Positions 40,418 to 50,090 of a stretch of 64,000 bases of DNA are shown here, piece after piece. Numbering within the stretch: the stretch's first letter is position 1; each line of letters begins with the position of its first letter. The stretch is from Clostridia bacterium (GTDB taxonomy: Bacteria > Bacillota > Clostridia > Oscillospirales > Acutalibacteraceae): contig JAFXCZ010000002.1 in assembly GCA_017516445.1 (NCBI GenBank), forward strand, positions 1 through 64,000, in the 5' to 3' direction. The notes beneath the pieces were generated by a model. That model did no database searches, had not been told where the DNA came from, and saw only the letters and a list, made by a program, of their open reading frames with translations. Position numbers and translations under genes: made by a program.

Positions 40418-41917
40418 ATGCGGGATTTCTTATTAAAAAGACCAATGCTTTTAAGCGCATTATGTGCAAGTGCCGTTTCGGTAATAGGATTATATGCCGA
40501 AAAGGCGCTTTTTATATTTTGCATAGGCATTTTAATATTTTTATTTGTCATTATTTACAAGCGTGTTAGAAGCGAGCTTATCTTTGCACTGCTTGTGATT
40601 TTTGCTGTGGCACTTAGTACACTTTTTTCGGTAAAGCGTGTAGAAAGTCTTAAAAGGTTTGATAACTGTAGCTGTTCGGGTGAGTTTATTGTAGTAGAAG
40701 AACCTGTCAATCACGGTGATTTTTACACGGCAAGTCTTGAAGCAGTAAAAAGCGATTGCTTAAGTAAAGGGACCAAGGTTAATATTGTTTATTATGATGG
40801 CGAAATGGAATTTTCACAGCGGATAAATGCAAATGTTACGTTAAGTACCTTTGAGGATTATAAATTAAAGTTTTCCTTTTACAGTAATGGCGTTTTTCTT
40901 GATGGCAGGGTAAATGATTTTGAGTACACGGGTGAAAATGATATAGTTTTAAATGCTGTAGGCAGGGTGAGAGAATATATTAAAAATAATATATTTGAGT
41001 TTTACGGTAAAAGCGAAGCCGCCACAATGCTCGCTTTGCTTACAGGCGACAGAAGCTATTTTACCGATAGGTTTTACTCCAATGTAAAATCGGCAGGTGT
41101 GGCACACGTAATGGTGGTTTCGGGAATGCATCTGTCGGTTATTGTTTCACTCTTTTTATATCTCATAAACAAATTGGTTTATAACCGCTATCTAAAGGCT
41201 TTAGTAGTTGTTGCAGTGACGTTTGCGGTTATGATTGTATGCGGGTTTACTATGTCTATTCAGCGCGCGGGCTTTACCTATTTGTTTTTAGCACTTTCTT
41301 TGCTACTCAACCGCGAAAGCACACCCGAAAATACCTTGGGCTGTGCAGTTTGCACCGTGCTTATTATAAATCCGTATGCTATTATGAATGTGGCGTTTCA
41401 GCTATCGGTTTTGTCTACTTTTGCTATTCTGGCAGTAGCCATTCCGATAACCGAATATGTAAAGGAAAGCAAAATAATAAAAAATGAGCTTTTACTTTCG
41501 CTTTTCTCAAGCATTGTAATAAGCCTTAGCGCGCTTATATTTACAGCGCCTGTTACAACATATATTTTCGGGTATGTATCTAATGTTTCACTAATCACCA
41601 ATTTGCTTATATCCACTGCCGCTACACTGGCTTTGATTTTGTGCATACTGGGCTTTTTGCTGCCTTTTGCGAAGACGGTGCTTTTCGGCGCGGGCTCGGT
41701 TATTGTAAATTATATAAATGCGGTTATAAATTACTTCGGCAGTCTGTCCTTTGCTACTACCCAAACCGATAAAAAGGTCACTGTTTATATGATTGTGGTA
41801 ATAATTGCAATTTTATGGACTTTAGTCGCTTGTAAAAATTATAAAGATATGTTAAAATTAAAGGAAATAAGGCTTAAAAAATATAAAGAAGGGGGCGGAA
41901 AGGTTAAATGGCAATAA
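40418..41917 (+). CDS. comEC: ComEC/Rec2 competence membrane protein, short form
   Basis: 499 residues. N-terminal membrane helices, an OB-like soluble segment (~75-165), then the ComEC channel core with LTGDRSYFTDRFYSNVKSAG, VSGMHLSVI and SIQRAGF. The metallo-beta-lactamase domain that makes up the last third of full ComEC (700-800 residues) is absent: the gene ends after VACKNYKDMLKLKEIRLKKYKEGG and runs straight into holA. DNA uptake may still work without it, or a separate protein supplies it. No comEA in the window. Confidence 0.88.
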   Translation: MRDFLLKRPMLLSALCASAVSVIGLYAEKALFIFCIGILIFLFVIIYKRVRSELIFALLVIFAVALSTLFSVKRVESLKRFDNCSCSGEFIVVEEPVNHGDFYTASLEAVKSDCLSKGTKVNIVYYDGEMEFSQRINANVTLSTFEDYKLKFSFYSNGVFLDGRVNDFEYTGENDIVLNAVGRVREYIKNNIFEFYGKSEAATMLALLTGDRSYFTDRFYSNVKSAGVAHVMVVSGMHLSVIVSLFLYLINKLVYNRYLKALVVVAVTFAVMIVCGFTMSIQRAGFTYLFLALSLLLNRESTPENTLGCAVCTVLIINPYAIMNVAFQLSVLSTFAILAVAIPITEYVKESKIIKNELLLSLFSSIVISLSALIFTAPVTTYIFGYVSNVSLITNLLISTAATLALILCILGFLLPFAKTVLFGAGSVIVNYINAVINYFGSLSFATTQTDKKVTVYMIVVIIAILWTLVACKNYKDMLKLKEIRLKKYKEGGGKVKWQ

Positions 41918-42957
41918 TAAATGAGCAACAGCTTAAATCAAAAATCAAGACTTTAAGCGCGAATGTTTATATTCTCTTGGGTAATGACGGTTATTTAAAA
42001 ACACTTTATGCTAAAAAGCTTGGCAGTATGTGTGCCGATGAGGATGATATTTTTAATTATCAGAAATTTTCGGGCGATTGCGATTTACAGGATGTTTACG
42101 ATGCGGTTTTGCAGTTTCCTGTAATGAGTGAGAAAAAGTTTGTTATTCTAAGCGATTATAATTTTGAAGATTGCTCTAAATCTGAATTTGAAAAGCTGTG
42201 CACTCTTTTGACCGAAACCCCCGATAGCTGTATTTTGGTTTTGCTTTTCTCTGCTTTGGAAATTACTGTAAAGAAAAACAATAAACTATCAAAGCTTGTA
42301 GCAAGTGCTGAAAAAAACGGCGGTGTTGCGGCGCTTTTAGACCACAGAACAGTTCCCGAGCTTGTTAAAATGCTCGTTCAGGGTGCGCAGAAGCGTGGCT
42401 GCAGCTTTGATGCCGCGGCGGCAAAGTATTTGGTAGAAACCGCTGGCGAGGATATAAATAACCTTAAAAATGAGCTTTGTAAGCTTTGCTCCTTTGTAAA
42501 TAAGGGCGAAATTACAAAGCAAACGGTAGAGCTTGTCTGTGCTAAGACGGTGGAGGCGAGTGTTTACAGCCTTTCAAAGCAGATTATTGACTGCAATCTT
42601 TCTAAGGCGTTAAAAATATTGGACGAGCTGTTTTATTTAAAGGTTGAGCCGATTATAATTTTAAGCACCGTTTCGGGCTTTTATGTTGATATGTACCGCA
42701 CATTCCTTGGTAAAGAACGCGGTATGCAGTTATCCGAGATAGTTGATGATTTTGGTTACAAGGGCCGTGATTTTGTTATAAGAAACGCGGCGGCGGATAT
42801 AAAAAGATTTGATTTCAAGAGGTTTGAGCTGAGCTTTGATGCTTTGCGCCTTGCCGATAAGAGCCTTAAGTCCTTTTCGGGTGATGCGCGTACCGTGCTT
42901 GAACAATTGGTGGTAAGGCTCGGTTATATAGCGCTTAAGGGTGAAAATCTTGATTAA
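41908..42957 (+). CDS. holA: DNA polymerase III subunit delta
   Basis: 349 residues. Segments NVYILLGNDGYLKTLYAKKL, LVKMLVQGAQKRGCSFDAAAA and LNNELxK-type helices fit the clamp-loader delta subunit, which opens the sliding clamp. Overlaps the end of comEC by ten bases, the usual comEC-holA neighbourhood in Firmicutes. Divergent as delta subunits are; call rests on pattern and context. Confidence 0.88.
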   Translation: MAIINEQQLKSKIKTLSANVYILLGNDGYLKTLYAKKLGSMCADEDDIFNYQKFSGDCDLQDVYDAVLQFPVMSEKKFVILSDYNFEDCSKSEFEKLCTLLTETPDSCILVLLFSALEITVKKNNKLSKLVASAEKNGGVAALLDHRTVPELVKMLVQGAQKRGCSFDAAAAKYLVETAGEDINNLKNELCKLCSFVNKGEITKQTVELVCAKTVEASVYSLSKQIIDCNLSKALKILDELFYLKVEPIIILSTVSGFYVDMYRTFLGKERGMQLSEIVDDFGYKGRDFVIRNAAADIKRFDFKRFELSFDALRLADKSLKSFSGDARTVLEQLVVRLGYIALKGENLD

Positions 42958-43552
42958 GCTTAATATGCCTGTAATAGTTGAGGGCAAGTACGACAAAATA
43001 ACCCTTGAAAATGTAATAGATACCCTTATTATAACCACAAACGGCTTCTCGGTTTTTAAGGATAAGCAAAAGCGCGAGCTTATAAGGTTGTTTGCAAACC
43101 GCGAGGGCGTAATAGTGCTTACCGATAGTGACTCTGCAGGCAATATGATACGCAGTCACATAAAAAGTATTGCAAATAAAGGTAAAGTATATAATGTATA
43201 TGTGCCTTGTGTAAAGGGTAAAGAAAAGCGTAAGCCAAAGGCTTCAAAGGAAGGTCTTTTAGGCGTAGAGGGACTTTCAAAGGAAATACTTATAGATGCC
43301 TTTATGAAAAGCGGCGTGGTAACGGGCGAAAGCAAGGAAGATGTCCCTAAAATAACCAAGACCGATTTGTTTGAGTATAACCTTTCGGGCACCAAAAATG
43401 CTTGTGAAAACCGTAAAAGATTACTTGCAAGCCTAAGCCTGCCCGAAAATTTATCGGCAAATGCTATGCTTGATGTGCTTAATACGCTTTTAAGCTTTGA
43501 AGAATTTGAAAAGGCGGTGCAAGAATGCCTAAATCTACAGGACAAAAATTAA
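42950..43552 (+). CDS. rnmV: RNase M5-like Toprim protein
   Basis: About 200 residues. TTG start chosen after AAGGGTG, inside the end of holA; GTG nine bases earlier or ATG 15 bases later are alternatives. Toprim motifs: VIVEGKYDKITLENV (catalytic Glu) and VLTDSDSAGNMIR (DxD), then CVKGKEKRKPKASKEGLLGVEG. RNase M5 matures 5S rRNA. The C-terminal ~90 residues vary between species. Overlaps the next gene by 28 bases. Confidence 0.82.
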   Translation: MIKLNMPVIVEGKYDKITLENVIDTLIITTNGFSVFKDKQKRELIRLFANREGVIVLTDSDSAGNMIRSHIKSIANKGKVYNVYVPCVKGKEKRKPKASKEGLLGVEGLSKEILIDAFMKSGVVTGESKEDVPKITKTDLFEYNLSGTKNACENRKRLLASLSLPENLSANAMLDVLNTLLSFEEFEKAVQECLNLQDKN

Positions 43553-44520
43553 AGCTTATTCGTGTTTTGGATATTTTGCGTAAATACAGTGATGAGGAGC
43601 ATCCGCTTACTGCGAATGAGATTTGCGAAAGGCTGTCTGCAAGCGGTATAGAGGCGGAGCGCAAATCGGTTTATGCCGATATAGAGGCACTTGCCGATTA
43701 CGGATATGATATTATCCGTTCCTATTCACCAAAAGGCTTTTTCTTAGGCAGCCGCGATTTTGAAGAGGCAGAGATTTATCTTTTGTCAGACGCGGTGCGC
43801 ACAGCAAAGTTTATAAGTCCTAAAAAAACGCGGGAGCTTGTTAAAAAGCTTGACTCAATGCTGAGCGAGGGACAAAGAAAAAAGCGTGAAAAGGATATAT
43901 ATTTTAATCCCTTGCAAAAATGCAGTAATGAAGAAATTTTTTATAATATAGATACTGTTTCGCGTGCGGTTTCAGAAAATAAAAAGGTTGAATTTGATTA
44001 TATTTCGCGTGAGCTTAGCGGTAGGCAGTTTGTAAATACTAAAAAGAGAATGAAGGTAAGTCCCTACGCGCTTACTTGGCAGGATGACCATTATTACCTT
44101 ATCTGCAATTATGAAAAGTACGATAATTTAATGCATTTACGGCTTGACCGTATTTCTAAAGCCAAGCTTTGTGAGGAGTCGTCACGGCATTTCAGCCAAG
44201 TGAGTGAGTATTCCGACTTTTTTGATACAGCCGATTATACAAACAAGCTTTTCGGTATGCATTCGGGCGAGCTGCAGACTATAGAGCTTTGCTGTAAAAG
44301 GGAAATTGCTAAAACCGTAGCCGACCGTTTTTCTGAAAATATTTTTATTACCAATGTCACTGAGGATGAGTTTTGTTTTTCCTATAAAGCGGCTATCAGC
44401 GAGGCGCTTGTAACCTTTATTTTAAACTACGGCGACAGCATTAAGGTTATAAAACCTGCTTCACTTAAAAGTATGGTAATAAATCGGGCTGAAAAAGTTT
44501 TGGCTATTTATGAAAATTGA
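43525..44520 (+). CDS. WYL-domain transcriptional regulator
   Basis: 331 residues. Winged HTH at ~10-70 (LTANEICERLSASGIEAERK, YADIEALADYGYDI), then a WYL domain at ~145-220 (VEFDYIS, KVSPYALTWQDDHYYLIC, LRLDRISKA) and a WCX-like C-terminus. Such proteins bind nucleic acid or nucleotide ligands and control DNA-damage, defence or metabolic genes. It ends the comEC-holA-rnmV run; no defence genes adjoin. Confidence 0.88.
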   Translation: MPKSTGQKLKLIRVLDILRKYSDEEHPLTANEICERLSASGIEAERKSVYADIEALADYGYDIIRSYSPKGFFLGSRDFEEAEIYLLSDAVRTAKFISPKKTRELVKKLDSMLSEGQRKKREKDIYFNPLQKCSNEEIFYNIDTVSRAVSENKKVEFDYISRELSGRQFVNTKKRMKVSPYALTWQDDHYYLICNYEKYDNLMHLRLDRISKAKLCEESSRHFSQVSEYSDFFDTADYTNKLFGMHSGELQTIELCCKREIAKTVADRFSENIFITNVTEDEFCFSYKAAISEALVTFILNYGDSIKVIKPASLKSMVINRAEKVLAIYEN

Positions 44521-44541
44521 CTTGCCGAAAGGCTAAAAGTT

Positions 44542-44567
44542 TGGTACAATAGTTGAGTATTGTACCA
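44542..44567. promoter_or_regulatory. Perfect dyad before the DUF1846 gene
   Basis: TGGTACAATA-GTTGAG-TATTGTACCA: ten perfect pairs. It overlaps a -10-like TACAAT and ends 14 bases before the start codon. Could be an operator or an mRNA hairpin near the GGGG ribosome site. Confidence 0.55.
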
Positions 44568-44581
44568 TAGGGGATAGAAAA

Positions 44582-46066
44582 ATGAATAAAAAAGGATTTG
44601 ACAATTCAAAATATATAAATTTGCAGTCGCAAAAAATCAGGGATAGAATTGCGCAGTTTGGCGACAAGCTTTACCTTGAATTTGGCGGCAAGCTTTTTGA
44701 CGATTACCATGCGGCAAGGGTATTGCCCGGCTTTGAGCCTGATGCAAAGGTTAAAATGCTTTTAGAGCTTAAGGACGAGGCAGAGGTTGTTATCGTAATT
44801 AATGCCGATGCTATTGAAAAGAATAAACGGCGCGGTGACCTAGGTATTACCTATGATTTGGAAACCCTGCGCCTTATTGACGCTTTTCGTCAGATAGGTC
44901 TTTATGTGGGAAGTGTGGTTATTACCTGTTATACGGGACAACCCTCTGCACAGAATTTTGAAAAGCGTCTTACTTCGCTCGGCATTACTGTTTACCGTCA
45001 TTATCCTATTGCTGATTATCCCTCAAATATTCCCTTGATAGTAAGTGAAGAGGGCTTCGGTAAGAATGATTATATCAAGACCTCGCGCAAGCTTGTTATT
45101 GTAACTGCCCCCGGTCCCGGAAGCGGAAAAATGGCTACCTGCCTTTCTCAGCTTTATCACGAAAATAAGCGCGGTATAAAAGCAGGCTATGCCAAGTTTG
45201 AAACCTTCCCTATATGGAGTATTCCGCTTAAGCACCCTGTTAATGTGGCTTACGAGGCCGCAACGGCAGACCTTAACGATGTTAATATGATAGACCCGCT
45301 CCACCTTGAAGCTTACGGTGAAACTGCGGTTAACTATAACAGAGATATTGAGATTTTCCCTGTGCTTAATTCTATTTTAGAGACTATTTTGGGCCAATCA
45401 CCCTATAAAAGTCCTACAGATATGGGCGTTAATATGGCGGGCTTTGCTATATATGATGATGAGGCGGTAAGCAGTGCTGCCAAGCAGGAAATTATCCGCC
45501 GTTATTATAATTCACTTGTAAGTGTAAGACAGGGTATGGGCGAGCAGTCGGATGTAGCTAAGATTGAACTGCTTATGCGTCAGGCAAAGGTCAGTGTTAA
45601 GGACCGCCCTGTTGTAGAAGCGGCACTTAGCCGTGCGGAAGAAACAGGCGCCCCTGCAACTGCACTGCAGTTAGAAAACGGTAAAATCATAACAGGTAAA
45701 ACCTCAAGCCTTTTGGGTGCTTCCTCGGCACTTATTCTCAACTGCTTAAAGGAGCTTGCAGGTATTCCTAAGGAAATTGATTTAATTTCACCCACTATTA
45801 TTGAGCCTATTCAAAAGCTTAAAACAGGTATTCTTGGCAACCATAACCCACGCTTGCATATTGACGAGGTGCTTGAAGCACTTTCAATCTGCGCAGTAAC
45901 AAGTGATGTTGCCAAAAAAGCGCTTGAACAGGCACACAAGCTAAAGGGTCTTGAGGCACATTCAACCGTTATACTCTCCCGTGTGGATGAAAATATTTTC
46001 AAAAAGCTGGGTGTCAATATTACTTTTGAGCCCAAATATCAAACTAAAAAGCTTTATCACAATTAA
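44582..46066 (+). CDS. DUF1846 family protein
   Basis: 494 residues, the family length. Recognised segments: GFDNSKYINLQSQKIRDRI, LYLEFGGKLFDDYHAARVLPG and TAPGPGSGKMATCLSQLYH, the last a P-loop-like turn. Structures are known for relatives but the reaction is not. It is cytoplasmic. Monocistronic, preceded by a perfect dyad and followed by a terminator. Confidence 0.9.
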   Translation: MNKKGFDNSKYINLQSQKIRDRIAQFGDKLYLEFGGKLFDDYHAARVLPGFEPDAKVKMLLELKDEAEVVIVINADAIEKNKRRGDLGITYDLETLRLIDAFRQIGLYVGSVVITCYTGQPSAQNFEKRLTSLGITVYRHYPIADYPSNIPLIVSEEGFGKNDYIKTSRKLVIVTAPGPGSGKMATCLSQLYHENKRGIKAGYAKFETFPIWSIPLKHPVNVAYEAATADLNDVNMIDPLHLEAYGETAVNYNRDIEIFPVLNSILETILGQSPYKSPTDMGVNMAGFAIYDDEAVSSAAKQEIIRRYYNSLVSVRQGMGEQSDVAKIELLMRQAKVSVKDRPVVEAALSRAEETGAPATALQLENGKIITGKTSSLLGASSALILNCLKELAGIPKEIDLISPTIIEPIQKLKTGILGNHNPRLHIDEVLEALSICAVTSDVAKKALEQAHKLKGLEAHSTVILSRVDENIFKKLGVNITFEPKYQTKKLYHN

Positions 46067-46072
46067 TAGACT

Positions 46073-46105
46073 AAGGGGCTGTTTTTTATGACAGCCCCTT
46101 TTATT
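46073..46105 (+). terminator. Terminator of the DUF1846 gene
   Basis: AAGGGGCTGT and ACAGCCCCTT around TTTTTATG, followed by TTATTATA. Confidence 0.85.
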
Positions 46106-46194
46106 ATACTGGTAAAATATCTATTTTTTGTATAATTTTAACAAAAAGCAAACCAAAAGTTGTAAGCGAGTCTTTTATTTTTAACAAATTTGAC

Positions 46195-46223
46195 TTGAAA
46201 ATGACATTTTTTGTTGGTATAAT
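46195..46223 (+). promoter_or_regulatory. Promoter of the glgCDA operon
   Basis: TTGAAA, 17-base spacer, TATAAT, 45 bases before the chosen start. Confidence 0.75.
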
Positions 46224-46267
46224 AAATATTGTAATTAGGTGTAAATTAAACCTTAGGAGTGATAACT

Positions 46268-47482
46268 TTGAAAAGCAAAAAATGCGTAGCAATGCTTTTG
46301 GCAGGCGGACAGGGTAGCCGTTTGGGTGTACTTACGAGTAAAATCGCTAAGCCTGCAGTGCCATACGGCGGTAAGTACAGGATTATTGACTTTCCGCTTT
46401 CCAACTGCACCAATTCGGGTATAGATACTGTGGGAATCTTAACCCAGTATAAACCGCTCGAACTTAATGATTATGTAGCTTCGGGCAAGCCGTGGGATTT
46501 AAACCGTACTGATGGCGGTGTGCATATATTGCCGCCTTATCACAGTCAGCAGGGCGGTAACTGGTACAAGGGTACTGCAAACGCAATCTATCAGAATCTA
46601 GAGTTTTTAGAGCGTTACAATCCCGAATATGTACTTATTCTTTCGGGTGACCATATTTATAAGATGGATTATTCGGATATGCTCGCTCAGCATATTGAAG
46701 ACGGTGCCGACTGCACCATAGCAGTTTTGGATGTTTCTCTTGAAGAGGCTTCGCGTTTCGGTATAATGAATGCCCGTGACGACGGCACAATCTATGAGTT
46801 TGAAGAAAAACCCAAGCAGCCTAAAAGCACCTTGGCTTCAATGGGTATTTATATCTTCACTTGGGAAAAATTAAGATATTATCTCACCGAAGATGAAAAG
46901 AACCCCGATTCTTCAAATGACTTCGGTAAGAATATTATACCTATGATGCTCGGCGACAATCAGCTTTTAAAGGTTTACCGCTTTAACGATTATTGGAAGG
47001 ACGTCGGCACGGTTGATTCTTTGTGGGAAGCAAACCTTGACCTTTTAAATCCCAACATTAATCTTAATTTGGCTGATAAAAACTGGAAAATTTACTCTAA
47101 AAATACAGGTATGCCCCCGCAGTATATCTCGGGCGAGGCGGTTGTTGAAAATTCACTCATAACCGACGGCTGTGAAATATACGGCAAGGTAGACTATTCT
47201 GTTTTGTTTAAAAACGTAACAGTAGAAGAGGGCGCCAGTGTAGAGTATTCACTTGTAATGCCGGGTGCGGTTATTAAAAAAGGCGCAAAGGTTAAATATG
47301 CAATTATTGCCGAAAACAGCATTATTGAAGAGGGCGCAGTAATCGGTATGGAGCCTAAGGCTACAGGCGATGAGAACTGGGGCATTACTGTTATAGGCGA
47401 TAATCTTACAGTGGGCAAAAACGCAACTGTAGGTGCAAATAAAATGATTACCGAAAATGTAGAGGAGGGCGTAAATATATGA
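46268..47482 (+). CDS. glgC: Glucose-1-phosphate adenylyltransferase, catalytic subunit
   Basis: 404 residues. TTG start chosen ([10 protein letters not shown]) because TAGGAG lies eight bases upstream; a GTG nine bases earlier overlaps that site. Catalytic loop [26 protein letters not shown] in two pieces ([26 protein letters not shown]), metal Asp in [13 protein letters not shown], and a C-terminal left-handed beta-helix. Makes ADP-glucose for glycogen. Its last four bases overlap glgD. Confidence 0.95.
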   Translation: MKSKKCVAMLLAGGQGSRLGVLTSKIAKPAVPYGGKYRIIDFPLSNCTNSGIDTVGILTQYKPLELNDYVASGKPWDLNRTDGGVHILPPYHSQQGGNWYKGTANAIYQNLEFLERYNPEYVLILSGDHIYKMDYSDMLAQHIEDGADCTIAVLDVSLEEASRFGIMNARDDGTIYEFEEKPKQPKSTLASMGIYIFTWEKLRYYLTEDEKNPDSSNDFGKNIIPMMLGDNQLLKVYRFNDYWKDVGTVDSLWEANLDLLNPNINLNLADKNWKIYSKNTGMPPQYISGEAVVENSLITDGCEIYGKVDYSVLFKNVTVEEGASVEYSLVMPGAVIKKGAKVKYAIIAENSIIEEGAVIGMEPKATGDENWGITVIGDNLTVGKNATVGANKMITENVEEGVNI

Positions 47483-48591
47483 GAACATCAGCAGTAGCAG
47501 GTCTTATTTTTGCAAATTCAGACGATAAGCTTAAAAAGCTTACTGCAAATCGTTCAATGGCGTCTGTTCCTTTTGGTGCAAGATACCGCATTGTCGATTT
47601 TGCGCTTTCCAATCTTGTCAATACAGGTGTTACCTCGGTAGGTATTATCACAAAGGAAAATTACCGTTCGCTTATGGACCACGTAGGAAACGGTATTTCG
47701 TGGGATTTAGACCGTAAAAACGGCGGTGTATACTTTATTCCGCCTTACTATAAGCGCGGCGTAAAGCGTTTAATAGGTACTGTAGCATCAATTGTCGGCG
47801 CTACCGACTATATTGAAAGATGCGGTGCAGATTATATTGTGCTTTATGATTCGCACATTATTGCTAATATAGATTTATCCTCCGCTTTAAAGGCACATAA
47901 GACTAAAGGTGCAGATATTACGGTTATTTATCATAACGGCAAATTGCCCGAAAAATCAAGCGAGAAGATGATTTTATCCTTAGATGGCGATAACCGCGTT
48001 AAAGGAATTGCTTTCAGTGAAGAAAGTCAAGAAACCTGCTTTGGTATCGGTGTAAGTATTATTAATAAGGATTTACTCTTAAAGCTTGCAACTGAGGCTG
48101 ACGAGGATGGACTTACAAGCTTCGCAAGAGAGGTTTTAGCTCAAAAAACTGAGGAGCTCAAAATTTTTGGCTTTGAGCATAGCGAGTATGTAGCTGTAAT
48201 GGATAATACCGCTACTTATTTTGAAGCGAGTATGGCTTTGCTTGATAAAAAGGTTAGAAGTCAGCTTTTCAACAAAAAAAGACCGATTTTCACCAAGGTG
48301 CGCGACGGTATGCCCACACGTTACGGCGTAAAGGCTTCGGTTAAGAACTGTCTTGTAGGGGATGACTGTATAATAGAGGGAACGGTTATAAACAGTATTC
48401 TCTCGCGCGGTGTTAAGGTTGCCAAGGGTGCTGTGGTTGAAAACTGTATTTTAATGCAGGAAACCAAGATTGGCGAAAACGCAACCGTTTGTAACGTTAT
48501 TGCCGATAAAAATGCTTCGGTTGATGACTCTGTTGTGCTTAAAGGCACCAGTGAAAGATATTGTTTTATTGATAAAAACCAGATTTTATAG
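47479..48591 (+). CDS. glgD: GlgD, second subunit of ADP-glucose pyrophosphorylase
   Basis: 370 residues, homologous to GlgC but without the GGxGxRL nucleotide loop: the N-terminus reads [20 protein letters not shown] before [16 protein letters not shown]. As in other Firmicutes it should be a modulatory partner that raises GlgC activity in a heterocomplex. ATGA overlap with glgC shows coupling. The beta-helix C-terminus is present. Confidence 0.93.
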   Translation: MRTSAVAGLIFANSDDKLKKLTANRSMASVPFGARYRIVDFALSNLVNTGVTSVGIITKENYRSLMDHVGNGISWDLDRKNGGVYFIPPYYKRGVKRLIGTVASIVGATDYIERCGADYIVLYDSHIIANIDLSSALKAHKTKGADITVIYHNGKLPEKSSEKMILSLDGDNRVKGIAFSEESQETCFGIGVSIINKDLLLKLATEADEDGLTSFAREVLAQKTEELKIFGFEHSEYVAVMDNTATYFEASMALLDKKVRSQLFNKKRPIFTKVRDGMPTRYGVKASVKNCLVGDDCIIEGTVINSILSRGVKVAKGAVVENCILMQETKIGENATVCNVIADKNASVDDSVVLKGTSERYCFIDKNQIL

Positions 48592-48601
48592 GAGATAAGG
48601 A

Positions 48602-50023
48602 ATGAAAGTTTTATTTGCTTCGAGTGAGGCTTACCCCTATGCTTGTTCGGGCGGTCTTGCTGATGTTGCGGGTGCGCTTCCAAAAGCGCTTCGCAAAAGA
48701 TTTGTAGGCTGTCGGATAATTTTACCGCTTTACGGCACTATTTCGGAGGAAATGCGCAAAACAATGACCTTCGTTTGCAATATTACTGTGCCTGTTGCTT
48801 GGCGCAGACAGTATTGCGGTGTTTTTGAGGCTCATCTTGACGGTGTGATTTATTATTTCATTGATAATCAGTACTACTTCAACCGTGAGGGACTTTACGG
48901 CTATTATGACGATGCTGAGCGTTTTGCATTTTTCTCACGCGCGGTGCTAGAAGTAATACCGCATATCGGCTTCACACCTGATATAATTCATTGTAACGAT
49001 TGGCAGACAGCTTTAATCCCTGCGTATCTTAACGCCTTTTATAAGCAAAATGATGTTTATAAGAATATTAAAACGGTTTATACCATCCATAATATTCAGT
49101 ATCAGGGCAAGTACGGGGATGAGCTTTACGGCGATGTTTTAGGCTTGCCCGAAGACCAGAAGAGCATAATGGAATATGATGGCTGCATAAACTTAATGAA
49201 GGGCGGTATTCAGTGCGCTGATAAGATTACTACAGTGTCACCTACCTATGCTAAGGAAATTCTTAATGAGTTTTATTCCCACGGGCTTGACAGCATTTTA
49301 AAGAATTTCACCTACAAGCTGTGCGGAATAGTAAACGGTATTGATGTGGATGTTTATAATCCCGAAACCGACCCGCTTATTTATAAAAATTACGGAATAG
49401 AAAGCCTTAATAAAAAAGTCGAGAATAAAAAGGCACTTCAAAAGGAAATGGGATTACCGCAAAAGGCAGATACTCCGCTTATCGGTATAGTAACCCGCCT
49501 TGTAAAACACAAGGGCTTAGACCTTGTAAAATGTGTTTTTGAAGACATTTTAAAGCAGGATGTTCAGTTTGCTATATTAGGCTCAGGTGAATATGAGTTT
49601 GAAGAATTTTTCAATTCTATGGCTAAAAAATATCCCGAAAAGGTAGGTCTTGTTTTAGGCTTCAAGCCAAAGCTTGCACACTGCATTTATGCGGGAGCGG
49701 ATATTTTCTTAATGCCAAGCCTTAGCGAGCCTTGCGGTCTTGCTCAAATGGTGGCCTTGCGTTACGGCACAATACCCATTGTCCGTAAAACAGGCGGTCT
49801 TAACGATACTATTACCGATAGCGGTGACGGCAAGGGCAACGGTTTTACTTTTGCAAATTATAACGCTCACGATATGCAGACTGCTGTTTGGCGTGCGCTT
49901 GAGGGCTATAAGGATAAGGACGGCTGGGATATTTTGCGTAAACGTGCTTTACAGTGCGATAACAGCTGGAAAGCCTCGGCAAATGCATATATAAGACTTT
50001 ATAAAGAACTTTTAGGAAAGTAA
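48602..50023 (+). CDS. glgA: Glycogen synthase (ADP-glucose type)
   Basis: 473 residues, GT5. Start MKVLFASSEAYPYACSGGLA. Segments HCNDWQTALIPAY, YTIHNIQYQGKYG, GIVNGIDVDVYNPETD, GIVTRLVKHKG and PSLSEPCGLAQMVALRYGT are the family landmarks. In the N-terminal nucleotide motif the usual lysine of KTGGL is replaced (ACSGGLADVAG), as in some other Clostridia. Third gene of the operon; no branching enzyme gene follows. Confidence 0.94.
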   Translation: MKVLFASSEAYPYACSGGLADVAGALPKALRKRFVGCRIILPLYGTISEEMRKTMTFVCNITVPVAWRRQYCGVFEAHLDGVIYYFIDNQYYFNREGLYGYYDDAERFAFFSRAVLEVIPHIGFTPDIIHCNDWQTALIPAYLNAFYKQNDVYKNIKTVYTIHNIQYQGKYGDELYGDVLGLPEDQKSIMEYDGCINLMKGGIQCADKITTVSPTYAKEILNEFYSHGLDSILKNFTYKLCGIVNGIDVDVYNPETDPLIYKNYGIESLNKKVENKKALQKEMGLPQKADTPLIGIVTRLVKHKGLDLVKCVFEDILKQDVQFAILGSGEYEFEEFFNSMAKKYPEKVGLVLGFKPKLAHCIYAGADIFLMPSLSEPCGLAQMVALRYGTIPIVRKTGGLNDTITDSGDGKGNGFTFANYNAHDMQTAVWRALEGYKDKDGWDILRKRALQCDNSWKASANAYIRLYKELLGK

Positions 50024-50026
50024 TAA

Positions 50027-50055
50027 AAAGGGTTGCTAATATTTAGCAACCCTAT
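50027..50055 (+). terminator. Terminator of the glgCDA operon
   Basis: AGGGTTGCTAA and TTAGCAACCCT around TAT, followed by ATTATAATA; weak T-run. Confidence 0.6.
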
Positions 50056-50090
50056 TATAATAAGTGTATAAATAATTGTGAGGTATTATT

